Source: Populus alba
Lineage: Eukaryota > Streptophyta > Magnoliopsida > Malpighiales > Salicaceae
Assembly (NCBI RefSeq): GCF_005239225.2
Contig: NC_133293.1
Location: 8,958,333-9,022,332 of the forward strand
DNA length: 64,000 bases
Direction: 5' to 3'
The stretch's first letter is position 1, and each line of letters begins with the position of its first letter. Positions 32,419 through 44,777 of the stretch are shown piece by piece. The notes under the pieces were generated by a model. It saw nothing but the letters and a program-made list of their open reading frames with translations, had not been told where the DNA came from and ran no database searches. The position numbers and the translations under genes were made by a program.

Positions 32419-33600
32419 CTGCTTCTTCAACTAATTACACCAGTGAGAGAAGATTGGAAAAGGCTGGAGAGGGGGAGAGAGAGAGAGAGATGATTGTTGT
32501 TGGGGGTGGAGAGTGGCCAGCTATTTATAAAGGTTTCAACTTTCATGTGGTTAACACAAACCCAAAATCAATGCGGCATCTAATGGCATATACCCACTCA
32601 ATGATAGTCAACTCTTTCACAGGCTTGCCCCTTCTCTGTATCCTCTCTGTTAATCACAACCCCTTCTTTATTGAATGGATGTTTTAGCTTATATATATAT
32701 ATATATACTTGTGCCCCTTAAATAGTTATTAATTGTCATCTCTAATGGAGGCGTTGGTACGTTCAAAACAAACTGAGGTGTTGGTCAAGGACCATAAAGT
32801 TACAGTGATCAAGTTGGAAATTGCCCGCCCTCCTCCTGGTAAACTAGCTGGGAAAGTAGAAATCAAGCGATTTCCAGGATTCTGACCAATGCTAGAGGCA
32901 TAGACAAACCATGGAGTCCTTACTAACGATGAAGTTGCTCAAAAGATTCTGACCAATGCTAGAGGCACAGATAAACCATGGAGTCCTTACTAACGATGAA
33001 GTTGCTCAAAAGACTTGCCTTTTAGCAATCGCCTGGAGTCCATCCATCCTTCCACTCCACCTTAATCCATTCTTAATTACAAATAGTTTGTATAAAAACA
33101 TAACGTAAAACTTGGGGATTCCTTCATCCCTGTAGATAATTCTCATTTCGTTATCGTCATCCCATTTTTAAATCTAACCAAGGAGGCGACTCGTTACTTC
33201 AAAAGGAGAATTTAATCCTACCATCTCCAATTTCCCTCAGATTGAATTCGTTCTAACACCCGTTCTCCTCTTCTAGGACTAAAGCAAAGCCTTAAAAGGT
33301 TGTACTACTAATAAAGTCCCCACAAAAAATGGGGACTATAATGACACTTTACATCAGCCTCTCAGTTCTGGTGGATTGCAGTGCGGGCCACCGCTGATTC
33401 TATGGGACATAATTCATCTCAGAGAGAGCATTTTCTTATCCTCTCCTCTCCAAAAATAAATAAACAGATTAGTAAAGACCGAGGAGTAAAAGACGTTCAA
33501 GGGAGTTCAGGGAGTGTAGTCGTGAATTCAAATACTTTGTTGACCCCATCATGAAAATGATATCGCAGTTATTTTCAGAGATATTCTTGTATTTTGTTTA
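31878..33600. repeat. Unit A promoter/intron block
   Basis: Homologous to 5,985-7,500 and 56,166-57,480. A private 67-bp tandem duplication (about 32,878-32,944 and 32,945-33,011, containing GACCAATGCTAGAGGCA) is visible. Confidence 0.8.
32419..32529 (-). promoter_or_regulatory. PHT1 copy A core promoter and 5'UTR exon
   Basis: TATAAATA on the minus strand at 32,529-32,522, a CT-rich leader, and an exon ending at 32,419 before a consensus donor. Near-identical to units B and C. Transcription would enter the disrupted PHT1 gene. Confidence 0.7.
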
Positions 33601-33639
33601 AAAAATGTTAAAAAGAAATTAAAGAAATAAAAAAAATTT

Positions 33640-34165
33640 TATTTTTTATTTTATAATTCAATAACATAAATAAATAAATAAAATACAAACACACACATAT
33701 CATTGTTTTGTTTTCACTGTAATATACTCTCACACACCCTTAACTAAATATTACAAAATAATCAATGTTCAAAACAATCCAAATAACACATTAAACAATT
33801 TAAATTTACAAAAACAAAAAAAAAAAATCCCTAAAGATAAAATCATGAACAGTGTTGGAAGCCTATAAGTCACAGAAACAGTGCATGGAGGATTTCTGGG
33901 CAACTTCTGTGATTTCAAAACAGTGACGGCTCGTTCCCTACATGCGCCCCAGCAACTGGCGGCGCATGAAGCCACACGCCGCCGTAGCTGCTGGAGCGTG
34001 GGTTATTGAATCTGAAACCCTACGGTCTCCTCTTTACTCCTGCATCAGCGGTGATCTCCACCACTTCTCAAGAAAAGAGATATGGCTGCCTTAAGGTTTA
34101 GCCTTCTCTCTCCTTCAAATCTTCTCCGCCGGTGGAGATTTATTGTCACCTAAACAGAAAAAAAA
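33640..34165 (-). mobile_element. Tat/Ogre-like LTR fragment
   Basis: Matches the interior of the solo LTR at 58,300-58,600, for example TAATATACTCTYACACACCC and CAATGTTCAAAACAATCC. The ACTGGCGGCGCATG region near 33,955 resembles the GC-rich segment of the 8.1-kb element's LTR on the opposite strand. Both LTR ends are missing. Confidence 0.65.
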
Positions 34166-34171
34166 ACCCCC

Positions 34172-34350
34172 ACCTCAATGATAGTCAACTCTTTCACAGG
34201 CTTGCCACTTCTCTGTATCCTCTCTGTTAATCACAACCCCTTCTTTATTGAAAGGATATTTTAGCCTTTTTATATATATATATATATATATATACTTGTG
34301 CCTTTAAATAGTTATTAATCGTCATCTCTAATGGAGGCGTTGGTACGTTC
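34172..34350. repeat. Displaced second copy of promoter-proximal DNA
   Basis: TCAATGATAGTCAACTCTTT and the following ~175 bp repeat 32,597-32,790 in the same orientation, joined directly to the LTR fragment on its left. This indicates a rearrangement, such as gene conversion or template switching, within unit A. Confidence 0.7.
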
Positions 34351-35962
34351 AAAACAAACTGAACGTTAGGGCAATTCTATTGATGATGATCAGTGTAATG
34401 TTACGGGTTGCAAATTTTCACTTTGAACCCAATAGTTTTTATTCATAAAAACCAATGCTGTGTGTGTGTGTGTGTGTGTATGATGACATTTAAATAATTA
34501 AATTATATTTCTTAATCTTTAAGAAGTATTGCTAGAGATCATACCTTAAAAAAGCAAAGAAAAACCTTTAGGAATTCTGTTATTCCCATGCATATTATGA
34601 GAATTGAATGCATTCTATAGAACGTTTTATGTTGTGTAACTAAACCATATATAGAACGTTTTATGTTGTGTATATTTTCTTTTCCGTTATTTATTTTTTG
34701 CATCAGTTTAATTTGTCCATCCTAACATGGATACTACTAGTTAAATATGCAGTTATTTATTTATTTTTTATTAATATTTTTAGATAAAAATGAGTGTTGA
34801 AGTCAACTTATACGCACCTCAACTAATTTAATAAATTCTGAAATTAAAATTTTAAATTCAAGATTATATAAATCTCTAATTATTTTGAAATTTATAAAAT
34901 TAAAATTAATAACTTTTAAAAAATAAATTTAAAACATGAGGAGTTAAATCTTTAACATGTAAATCCAGAACGGATAAAGTCTATGGGCATCGTGGTTGTG
35001 TCATCTTATCATAATTTAGAACACCAGCAAATGACTCAGAAGTAGAACTCCATCTTTTTAAGGCCGCAGGATTGGGAAACCCATTTATAATTAACGTGTC
35101 AACTTGATTGTTCATTCTGTCTTAAATGCCGATTGAGTGCTTAGCAGTCATGATCATCATGTCTAGACAGCTACAGGCTGATATATTAAAACGATGCCCC
35201 CCATATCACCACTTTGCATTTTTTTTTTTGTGTGAAATGAATATATTATTTTCACTCAACCTGTTAATAAAGAAATATCCATGCGTATTGCAGCAATTTC
35301 AACTGTGTGCGCACGACATCAGCCGGGAATGCGACTGCAACAAGCAAATCTCAAATGCATTTGACATTACCTAATTAAACCAAAATAAAGTGGCCGTTTC
35401 GTTAATCTCTTTAATAAAAACATCAGCTTTAATCATCTATGAAGACATTCAAGATGTTTCCTTAAGAAAACAACGTTTTCAGAAGCTGTCTTATCCTAAA
35501 ATAAAATAAAGCGCAATTAGGGACGTCAAGGTACATAGAAAGTCAATGTCTTCTTGTACTCAAGTGGAGAGCGGTCCATTTTTGGAGGATGGGAGTAATA
35601 AATTTCACATCATAGAACCACAGTTATGCATTTTCTACGGCTTGTTTCTTCGAGGTAGCCTAATAATAATGAAATGGGCATGCTTCGAAAGAATCTCATA
35701 AGGAAATGGATTAGGCCTTGTGTTCTTTGAGGTCGATAATGTTCCTTTTAAACTTTTTGTACGGTTTAAAGTTTATTATAAATATATATTATATCACTCT
35801 ATTCAACGCATAATGTAAAAATAAAACTTCTCATTTTTTTTGGATGTGAATATATTCTCCAACCACATTAAATTTTATATTTTTCTATTTTTTTCTATTA
35901 TATTATTCATCAATAATTACATAATTACTAAAGACTTTCACACTAAACTTCTAATGCATGTT
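34351..35962. repeat. Unit A upstream block
   Basis: Homologous to 59,402-59,925 and 62,591-62,966 in unit B and to 8,340-9,974 in unit C. It contains a (TG)n microsatellite at 34,459-34,479. The block breaks off at about 35,962, where a Tat-like LTR begins. No coding sequence is supported. Confidence 0.75.
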
Positions 35963-36494
35963 GTTGACATGTGACTATAGGCTATTTCTTCGATGACCAT
36001 GAAATTGCTTCTCCATTTAGCATGAAAACATAACTAGATGTGCTCTTTCTGTCCTAAGTGTCTCTTGTATAACGAAAAAAAAAAAAAAAAACAGAGGAGA
36101 GGGGGTTGAGAAGAGAAACAGAGGAGACAGAAGAGAAGGAAGGAAAAACACCGTCGTTGCCATTGCCACCTTCCACCACCGTTGATGACCACAACCATGC
36201 TTTCCTGCTCCAGGTAACTTTCTCCCCTCCCCTGCCGTTTTTTATTTGTTCATTTTCATTTGCATGTAGAACATGAGCAATTCACGTTCTGCAGCAAAAG
36301 AAAATTAATTAGCTAGTTACTGTGCGCACTTTTGGGCTGGAACATCAGCCCAACCCACGCGGTTGGGGCTGAGTCCAGCCTTGTAGCTGGGCCAATACAG
36401 GCCCACCCCTATAATTGGGCCAGGTCCGGCCCAATTTACTTTTTCAATGCTAGAACATCAACGTAGCCTAGTTCATTTCATTTTTATTTAAAAG

Positions 36495-36535
<41 letters not shown>

Positions 36536-38040
36536 AAGAAATTACGATTTCCCCATTTCCCCGCGTATTTGTTTTACGCCATTTTGATTGATATCGATCT
36601 GTATTTTTTTAAAGATACAAATCCGATATTAAAATACATAGTTTTTGTTAGAACTTTGAAAACATATAAAAAAAAAAATTTGTGCATACGACCAAGTCTC
36701 TCAAAGCGAAAAAAATCATATTTATTTTTATACAAGATAGAAAACTTCAAAAAATATATATTATTTTAGCATGCATTTTGACTTTAATAACCAGTTTATT
36801 AAAGTCATAAAAACTTGGCCAATATTTCTAAAAAGTCAAAATTTTTTTTGTTTTGTTTTAATGTTTGGGATTATGAATTTATATGTAAAACATATTCCTG
36901 ATATTAAAAAGGTAGTTCTTTTATAGACATTAGACTGGTTAGGTTTTTAACCCCATAAAATAAGAATCTCCTTACCGAGGAGGGCTTTTCTTGAACCATA
37001 AACGGACCAACATGACAAGACCTTAGATTTTTATATGACAATAAAACAATGTAGCTTACCTTAGGTAGGACGTATTTGGGGTGCTAATACCTTCCCTTTA
37101 CACAACCAGTCTCCGCACCTAATCTCTGAGACCAGTTAGGGTTCCTAGTGATCAAAATACTAAGTGGTGACTCCCATTCTATTTTTTCACTAATAAAAGA
37201 CAAGAATTCCTTATCTCCCCATACTTGCCAGAATACATAGAAATACCACACCTGATGATGTGGGTGGTGGGCGATCGCTGCGACGCCACGCCACACACGT
37301 GCGATAGAATGACGACTCCACTAGGGACCTTGTGGACTAAGCATTGTTATCTGATTTTTGTGTCTGGTTTTGGGCGTGTTTGTCATTAAGATGCTTATTT
37401 TATTTACACGCTTTAATTTTTTGTGTATATCTATTCATGCATTGCATAGAATTGTTTCATGCATCATTCATTTTATGTGAGAGTTTATATGGGAAAACTT
37501 TAGGTTAAGTGGGGGACTAATAGCTTACCTTATGACTTTTAGTCAAGGTTTAAGTATGTGTAAACCCTAACTCTTCACTGAGTGCTTAAACTGATAATGA
37601 TTGGTCCATATGCCATCCCATTACCTACTGAGCCCCCATATTGCCTTTACAAGGGCAATCACTAGGATAGCAAGAGGCCCTTTTTAGAGCCTGAGAAGTC
37701 AACCTACCTTTTGTCTCACGTAAAAGAACTATAACTTGCCTTTAGGGTGTATGTTCACTACCTTTTGTTTTGCATCAAAACAAACCCTTCTCGAAGCATC
37801 TAGAACTTAAGACTTGTGGGTGACAAAATGGTCGTCACTCAGGAAATTTTCATTGTAGAGTTTGGACAAGAATCAAGATTCTTGTTTCATCATACAAAAG
37901 GTACAACCATATGTCACCCCTTGAAGGGAAAGTTTATCATTTAGAACACTCATATGTTTAAACATGCATGCTCGTCAGTTTGGAATAAAGCCCCCTCAAT
38001 TCTGTTTTCCCCGCCAGAATTAAGAGTGGTCGACATCCGC
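35963..38040 (+). mobile_element. Truncated Tat/Ogre-like LTR element (LTR plus 5' internal part)
   Basis: The LTR 3' end (about 37,306) is preceded by GGTGCTAATACCTTCCCTTT and the GACCAGTTAGGGTTCC block. These match the LTR of the 8.1-kb element near 40,325 in order and orientation. GAATGACGACTCCACTAGGG follows directly, in the position of that element's tRNA-Arg-type primer-binding site. Positions 37,350-37,980 match its 5' internal region (40,550-41,165). Unit A homology stops at about 35,962, which sets the left limit. The right limit near the F-box start (38,000-38,100) is approximate. There is an (AT)n tract at 36,497-36,532. No gag-pol. Confidence 0.7.
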
Positions 38041-38114
38041 TAGTGTCAAGAAGGATTCGCTCAAGCCTCCAATCAAGAAACATAGCTTGTGGTAATAAGG
38101 TTCTCTGTTTTACC

Positions 38115-38702
38115 ATGGACTCAGCTAGTGACCTATGCCGAGATGCCATCTATGAAGTGCTAACACGCTCATCAATGGAGATTATGAGGAAATGTAGGCT
38201 TTTATCTAAAGAGTACAACAAGTTGACCTATGAATCTCTTTTTATAAAGCTACATAGCCAAAGAACCAACATTGTCTCTAGTTTCCTTATCCAAAGTATC
38301 ATCAGGAACAAATATCAGTTTTCCTTTGTTTCAACTAATAGTTTGAATACTCATACTCGAATCTCCTCTGATTTTCTTTCAAAGCACGTGGAGATTGTGT
38401 CATCAACAAATCAAGGAATTCTACTTTGTCGCGCACATAATAAATCATGTTATTATGTGGGCGACCTTTCTATCCAACAATGGCAAAAGATCCTAAATCC
38501 AAAGACACGATATGATACCATAGAATCTGGCCTAATGATTGAAAGGTCAAAGCCTTTACGATATAAGATTATGAGATTCTCAAAGCCCAAGTTTTGCTCA
38601 CATAAAGAACTCTATGTGTAACACTGCATTAGAGTCGAGTTGTTTGAATCATCAACTTGGAAATGGAAGTTGTTGGATGAAGTAAAGTTGCCTCATGAAG
38701 AA
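38115..38702 (+). pseudogene. F-box protein gene, N-terminal part, interrupted
   Basis: The ATG at 38,115 (MDSASDLCRD) begins an F-box of the form DAIYEVLTRSSMEIMRKCRL, then LLSKEYNKLTYESLF, as in plant F-box proteins that act as substrate receptors in SCF ubiquitin ligases. The frame meets TAA at 38,619-38,621. Immediately after it the same frame continues with RVELFESSTWKWKLLDEVKL, typical F-box-associated-domain text. So one nonsense codon precedes the insertion of the 8.1-kb element at 38,703. The remainder of the gene resumes at 46,810. No function is expected. Confidence 0.8.
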
Positions 38703-40516
38703 TGTTGCTACCCAATTTTTGACCAATGTTTTGATATATTTTCAAAAAATCCAAAAAATTGAGAAAAACAAAGAAAATCCAAAAATATGTTTTTTTTATA
38801 TATTTTCGTCATTTTAGCATTTTCAACGTCGTCTAAAAAAGAATTTAAATTGTTAAAAGATTTTCAAACGCGTTCGACTTTTCACGCATCATTTTTAAAA
38901 TCTTTGTTTTTTCTCATTGAGTCGGCGTTGATATTGCTCGTTTTCAAAAAATACAAAAAAATAAGAAAAATCAAAATTTACAAAAAAAGAAAGAAGTTGA
39001 GGGACCAAGTTGAAAAACCTAGCAACATTTTGCCTATAAATACTGGTTTCCTCAACACATTCAAGGGGGGTCAATTTGGACACATTCAAAAAAACACAAA
39101 AACCCTAAAACCCAACTTTTTCTCCCCACTCAAAGAAAATTGGCTGGCAGCGCCTCCCCCCTTGATTTTGAATTCCCCCCCCCCCCGGGGTCCTTGGATT
39201 TTTCGCTCTCAGAACCAGAGAGCCAAGGACCCCTCACCATCCCTCTCTTCCTCCGGTTTCCCCAGCCAATCGCCGATCTGCTCTCCTCCATTCGGCCCCC
39301 AGCGGCGGCAGCAGCAGCAGCGGCGTCCATCTCTGCTCTCACTCTTCTCAGCCGACAACACAGACGCCTCCACCACCAGCAGCCCCTCTCTCACTCACGG
39401 CGATCAGGCAGCAACGCCTTCCTCCAACACCGGACGAGTTCAGCCTCCAGTAGCAGCGGTCAGAGCAACCGACCCAGAGCAGCCCCAAGACAGCCTCTCC
39501 CTCTGCTGCGACCCAGAGCAGCCACCGCTGCCACCGACCGGAGTGAAGACCACACAGCAGCAACCCCAGCAGCGCCGTCCATAGATCGGCTGCCACCGCC
39601 ACAGACACCGCCCGATCTGCCATCCTGAAGCAGAGGAGAAGAAGAAGAAGAAACCCACGGACTGATCTGCAGATAAGAACAGATCCGAAACGGGCAGAAG
39701 AAAATTAAAAACAGATCTAAAAAACTAAAACCGACTGCTCTTTGTGTGTGTTTCGTGTGTTTGCAGGTGACCGGACCCTCACCGCCGGCAGAAAAATGAA
39801 CGGGGGAGGAAGGCGCTCCATACACCCCTGGTTGCCAGTTTTTCCAGTGGCGGCGCGTGAACCCACGCGCCGCCAGTAGAGGGGGCGCGTGGGAAGACGC
39901 GCCGCTACTGTTCAGTCGGGTTTAGGTTGCTTCCCAGAGTCGTTTTTCTTGAATTTTGGGGGATTATGGTGTAATTTTCAATTGTTGATGTAATATTTAT
40001 TTAATTTGAATTTTATTTGTATTTTGTAAATATGGATGTAAAAGAAAAGAAAAGAAAAGGAGAAAGAAAAAGAAAAAGAAACAAAAAATAGTGAAAGTGT
40101 ATGTGTGTGTTTATTTTTTTATTGAATTATTTATTTATTTATTTATTTAATGATAGAATTGCAAATATATTAAAGAAGAATTTAATATTTTGATCGGATC
40201 TCGGTTAAGAATTATTAACTTATACGTAAGTGATATTTCTAATTTCCGATGAAAAGACAATTATTAAAACTTCTTTAACACATCAAATTCGCGAAGCAGC
40301 TTACCCCAGGTAGGGTGTGTTAAGGGTGCTAATACCTTCCCTAACCACAACCAGTCCCGTACCCACGAATCTCTGACGAGACCAGTACATCCGGTTTCCT
40401 AGTAGCCCGCAATCAATTACTAGGTGGCGACTCCAACGAACCAAATTCCAGCAAACCACAACAGAGACGAAAAATCGCCAGCCGATGCCGCGCGCTGATT
40501 TTTTTGGGGTGCGACA
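38703..40516 (+). repeat. LARD-like element 5' LTR
   Basis: 1,814 bp. TATAAATA at 39,035-39,042 is the likely promoter. A GC-rich stretch (about 39,120-39,900) produces long chance frames on both strands. It lacks ~222 bp present in the other LTR at about 45,312-45,533. Confidence 0.93.
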
Positions 40517-40519
40517 GAA

Positions 40520-40537
40520 TGGCGACTCCACTGGGGA
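40520..40537 (+). promoter_or_regulatory. tRNA-Arg-type primer-binding site
   Basis: TGGCGACTCCACTGGGGA begins three bases after the 5' LTR. Its complement reads as ...GGAGTCGCCA, the acceptor end plus CCA of plant tRNA-Arg. Confidence 0.75.
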
Positions 40538-40539
40538 AG

Positions 40540-43300
40540 GTACTGTTTCTGACATTATTGGACTAAGCTTTGTGTATTTGATGTGTTTAAGTTTTTTGCA
40601 TTTTTTTGTTAATATTTTTTCCATGCATTTTATAGAATTGTTTCATGCATCACCTGTATTTATTTTTGAAAGCACACACAAGCTTTTAGGTTAGGTGGGG
40701 AACTAGCGATCTGCCCTAAGACTATTGGTCAGGGTTCAGATGCGTGAAACACCCAACTCATATCTGAGTGCCTGCTTGGTAATGGTGGGTATACGTGCCT
40801 TAACCATTCCTTGCAACGCCGCTATACTGTCTTTACGAAGAACGTCACTAGGCAGATATGAGACCCTTTTGAGACCAGATAGAAAACCAACCCATGTTCA
40901 CATAATGAATAGAACCTGTCCTTAGGTTGTATGTGCTATTGTTTTTTGCATAAGGGCAAACTCTTCTTGAAGCATCTTGAACTCAAGACTTATGGGTGAC
41001 ACATTGGCCGTTGCTCCGAAAATTTTCATTGTAGAGTTTGGGCAAAAATCACGATTCTTGTCCATCATACAAGAGTTACGACCATATTGTCACCTCTCGA
41101 AGGGTGAGTTCGTCATATAGATTACATGTTCATACATTTTTCATGCATGCGCCAGAATGAAAAGTAGGTCCCCTACGAGTCTACAACACCCGACTTTGAA
41201 TGAAGAAAAACACGGAAGATGAACAGTATGCTCGTCGTAATTTCTGAAGACATGTGTGATTTGCTTCTAGCTTACTCGAGTAGATACTGAAAAATAACTC
41301 TAGGAAAGTTCCTTCCAACCGACCTATCATCTTTGTTCAAAACCCAACAATGACTCTGCCCGAAGAAATTGGGGGCAAAATTTGTCAAGAGCCTCGGCGC
41401 AATCATGTATTTTCGCAAAAGCTTTGGTGGGAAGGCTAACCAAAGGGAATTGCATCACCGCTGCATATTGGAGCCTATTCTCGTTCTGCAAAAAAAAAAA
41501 AAAAAAAAAACCTTAGTTTGATCATGCCTGCAAAATTTCTTGATTTTTGTTTCAACCTGTTCCAGTTTTTGTTGATAACTTGGCTCAAAATTCCACAACA
41601 CTTCCCTTGTCAAATGAGTCTTTCTTGTTAATAAGATCATGTGTTTTTAACATACCTTCATTTTTGTTGTTGTTTCATGCAAATAACATATTGAGCATAA
41701 CCTTTAAGCATGAAACCATCACACCAAGAATATTTGAGGTGTGTTTCCCTTTTTTTTTTCAAAACTATGCATGATCGCACATGTTCACAAGGATTTTTGG
41801 GAATTCAAAGTTTAGTACAGAAACTGAAATCATGTTGATGTTTGTCCAAAGCAAACGAGTTCTGGAAATTCAGGCGATTCCTTAGAAAAGTAACCATACA
41901 CCTAGAAAAACCCAAAAAAGAAAAAAAAAAAAAAACAAACAAACACCATGGAGTGACTCTAAAACTGAGTTTTGATTGCATGAATAATGAGAAATCACTT
42001 TGCATACTCGCATGAAAGCAAGGCTTACCGATCCTAAATGCATGCATTTGAGATGAAGAAATGCCATCTTTGATAATCCTTTCACGAGGCTAAAATATAT
42101 CATTTGTAGTCCCCTTTTGAGCCTTATGCTTTTCTTGAGATAAATAACCTTGGCTAGGATCACACCCCACACTAGGGGTAAGTGCGATGACATAGAGAAA
42201 ACCTCAATGATTGAAAATGCCCAAGCAATACTAGGGGGCATAAAAGAAAATTCTCAATCATTAAAGGTGCCCAAACAAAGCTAGGGGGCACGAAGAAAAA
42301 TCCAAAGGATCAAGAGTTTTGAGCATAAAAAAATATATATATATATTATGATGCTCAAAACCATATGAAGAAAACAAAAACAAAGAGAATAAGCCCAAGC
42401 CCAATACAAGGGGGCACGATAGACAATTTTTGAAAGACAGTCAAATGACAAAAGGTCAAGAAACAAGCACAAGTGATCCTTAGTCTTCAAATCCCTTAAA
42501 CACCTTTTGAGCCTACAAATATCATTTTCTTCATAACCAAGAGCCCAAGCCTACATTACGTGCCTAATCAAGCCCTTTCTGATCAAAGGCAAGCAATCTG
42601 GATCGGTAGGCAATGCTTTCTCATGTGAACCAATTCATTATTCGTGCAAATAAAATAAATGCTTTGAACCTCGGTTCTCAATAACCCTCAAATTGAGATT
42701 TAAACCTTTTCTGACAAACCAGAGGTCACTTCATATTTTTTACCAAAAGCCAAAACAAGAAGTTTTCATCACTTCTGATAACCTCTCCATAGGAATCACT
42801 TGAATGTTTTAGAATGAGTTTGCTTTGAATCGATGTCAAAATAATTTTTGTGTTTGGAATAACTTTGGAATTTCAAAAATTCTGCATGAAAACAACTCCT
42901 TGTCAAACCTTCCTTCATATAGCCTCGTCCACAAACCCGAATTGAACACTTGGGGGCATGATCAAGCTAGGGAGCAATAAAGAAACATATGATAGGGCAG
43001 GCTCCATAATTCCCATTCTAAGAAAATGTCGAGCAAAGTTGGCAACCCTTGAGATAAAGGGGCGGAGGACAAAGAAGTACGATGATATCAAGTCTTTCCT
43101 AGAGGTAAAAATCACAAGAGATGACTCGAGTAAGCAAGAGCGAAGAAGCCATCGAAGTTCACTGCCAACACTCCAACTTTTGAGAAAAGAAACACACCAT
43201 GAAGAAAGGGGGACCTATTTTTTCTCAGGTAAGTATACATGCATATTGATCATAATGCATTGCTTTTAACATTGTCAGGTCGGTGTTTCATCATCATCTT
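40540..43300 (+). other. LARD-like element, non-coding interior (5' and middle)
   Basis: No long frame and no retroviral motif. Positions 40,550-41,165 recur at 37,350-37,980. Positions 42,055-42,620 recur with strong divergence at 47,905-48,620. Repeated phrases such as AAGCTAGGGGGCA near 42,270 and 42,970 suggest decayed internal repeats. Confidence 0.7.
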
Positions 43301-43309
43301 TTGGGTAGT

Positions 43310-44700
43310 GTGTTTTCTAACCCTACCTCATTTTGAGTGCGCCTTTGAGCTCTCACCTCTTTTTGTGAGCGCCTTTGAGCTATCATCTCGGGTAGTGCGT
43401 TTTTCTAACCCTACCTCATTTCGAGTGCGCCGTTGAGCCCTCACTTCTCAGGTAGCGCGTTTTCTAACCCTACCTCATTTCGAGTGCACCTTTGAGCCCT
43501 CGCCAACATTTTTTGGGTAGGTCACCCATTACAATGAGACCACACTTCATATTCTTTCCATCTGGGTAGGTCACCCATCATAATGAGACCATTTTTTTCA
43601 CATTCTTTCCACCTGGGTTGGTCACCCATGACAATGAGACCGCGTTTATCACATTTTTTCCATTCGGGTAGGTCACCCATGACAATGAGACCGCACTTCA
43701 TCATATTTTTTCCATCTGGGTAGGTCACCCATTACAATGAGACCACACTTCATCATATTTTTTCCATTTGGGTAGGTCACCCATTATAATGAGACCGCAC
43801 ATCACATTCTTTCTATTTGGGTAGGTCGCCCATCACAACGAGACCACCTTTTCATATTCTTTCCACGTGGGTAGGTCACCCATTACAATGAGACCACACT
43901 TCTTCACATTTTTTCCATTTTTGGGTCGGTCACCCATACAATGAGACCATTTTTCTGGGGTCGGTCACCCATACAATGAGACCAGCATTTTTCTAGGGTT
44001 CGTCACCCGTACAATGAGACCAGCATTTTTCCAGGGTTAGTCACCCGTACAATGAGACCAACATTTTTCTAGGGTTCGTCACCCGTACAATGAGACCAGC
44101 AGTTTTCTAGGGTTCGTCACCCGTACAATGAGACCAGCAGTACCAGGGTTCGTCACCCGTACAATGAGACCAACACTAGGGTTCGTCACCCGTACAATGA
44201 GACCAGCTTTTTTCTAGGGTTCGTCACTCGTACAATGAGACCAGCTTTTTTCTAGGGTTAGTCACCCGTACAATGAGACCATTTTTTACACATTCTTTTG
44301 TTTTGGTTAAATGAGGTCGCCAGATGGGATCTCATGTAGCTTTGGTTAAAGGGAATCGCCAGATGAGATTTCAGGTTAACCGAGTTACACAGTTTAATTC
44401 CAGTTGAATGAGGTTGCCAGATGGGATCTCATGTAGCTTTGGTTAAAGGGAATCGCCAGATGGGATTTCAGGTTAACCGAGTTATGCAATATTTTCGTTC
44501 CAGTTGAATGAGGTCGCCAGATGGGATCTCAGGTAAACCCAATGTGTGGGCAGGTCGCCCGTGAAAATAGACTATTGGGAGAGTGTGGGTCGGTCGCCCG
44601 TGAAAATAGACTAGAGTGAATATGTGTGGGCAGGTTGCCCGTGAAAATAGATCAGTGTGAGTGTGTGGGCAGGTCGCCCGAGATAATAAAATCATTTTCC
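43310..44700 (+). repeat. Clustered tandem repeats in the 3' interior of the LARD-like element
   Basis: Five successive families. (1) 43,310-43,510, ~75-bp units with CTAACCCTACCTCATTTCGA. (2) 43,513-43,920, ~50-62-bp units with GGGTAGGTCACCCATTACAA, about seven copies. (3) 43,921-44,290, ~35-40-bp units with GGGTTCGTCACCCGTACAAT, about ten copies. (4) 44,300-44,540, ~105-bp units with AGGTCGCCAGATGGGATCTC. (5) 44,535-44,695, ~45-bp units with GTGGGCAGGTCGCCCGTGAA, four copies. Families 2 to 5 share a core of the type GGTCxCCC...AATGAGACC, suggesting descent from one ancestral unit. Such hypervariable 3' repeats are known from Tat/Ogre-lineage elements. Confidence 0.88.
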
Positions 44701-44777
44701 TTTTGTTTTCTTTACAAAGCCTACTATGCAAAATTTTGAGGAGTTTTGCTTCGTAAGCATTGTAAAGAGGGGGCATC

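Noticed and set aside
38787..39089. Frame beginning MFFLYIFVILAFS and its copy near 44,834
   Set aside because: AT-rich LTR sequence upstream of the LTR TATA box. Low-complexity hydrophobic and lysine-rich text only.
39140..39628. Long proline/serine-rich frame on the plus strand (and its copy at 45,214-45,921), with overlapping minus-strand frames
   Set aside because: It lies in the GC-rich leader part of the two LTRs, is repeated because the LTRs are, is open in several frames at once, and matches no gag or other family.
43921..44290. Regular ~38-bp repeats resembling a CRISPR array
   Set aside because: Units are head-to-tail tandem repeats with no unique spacers, inside a plant LTR element.
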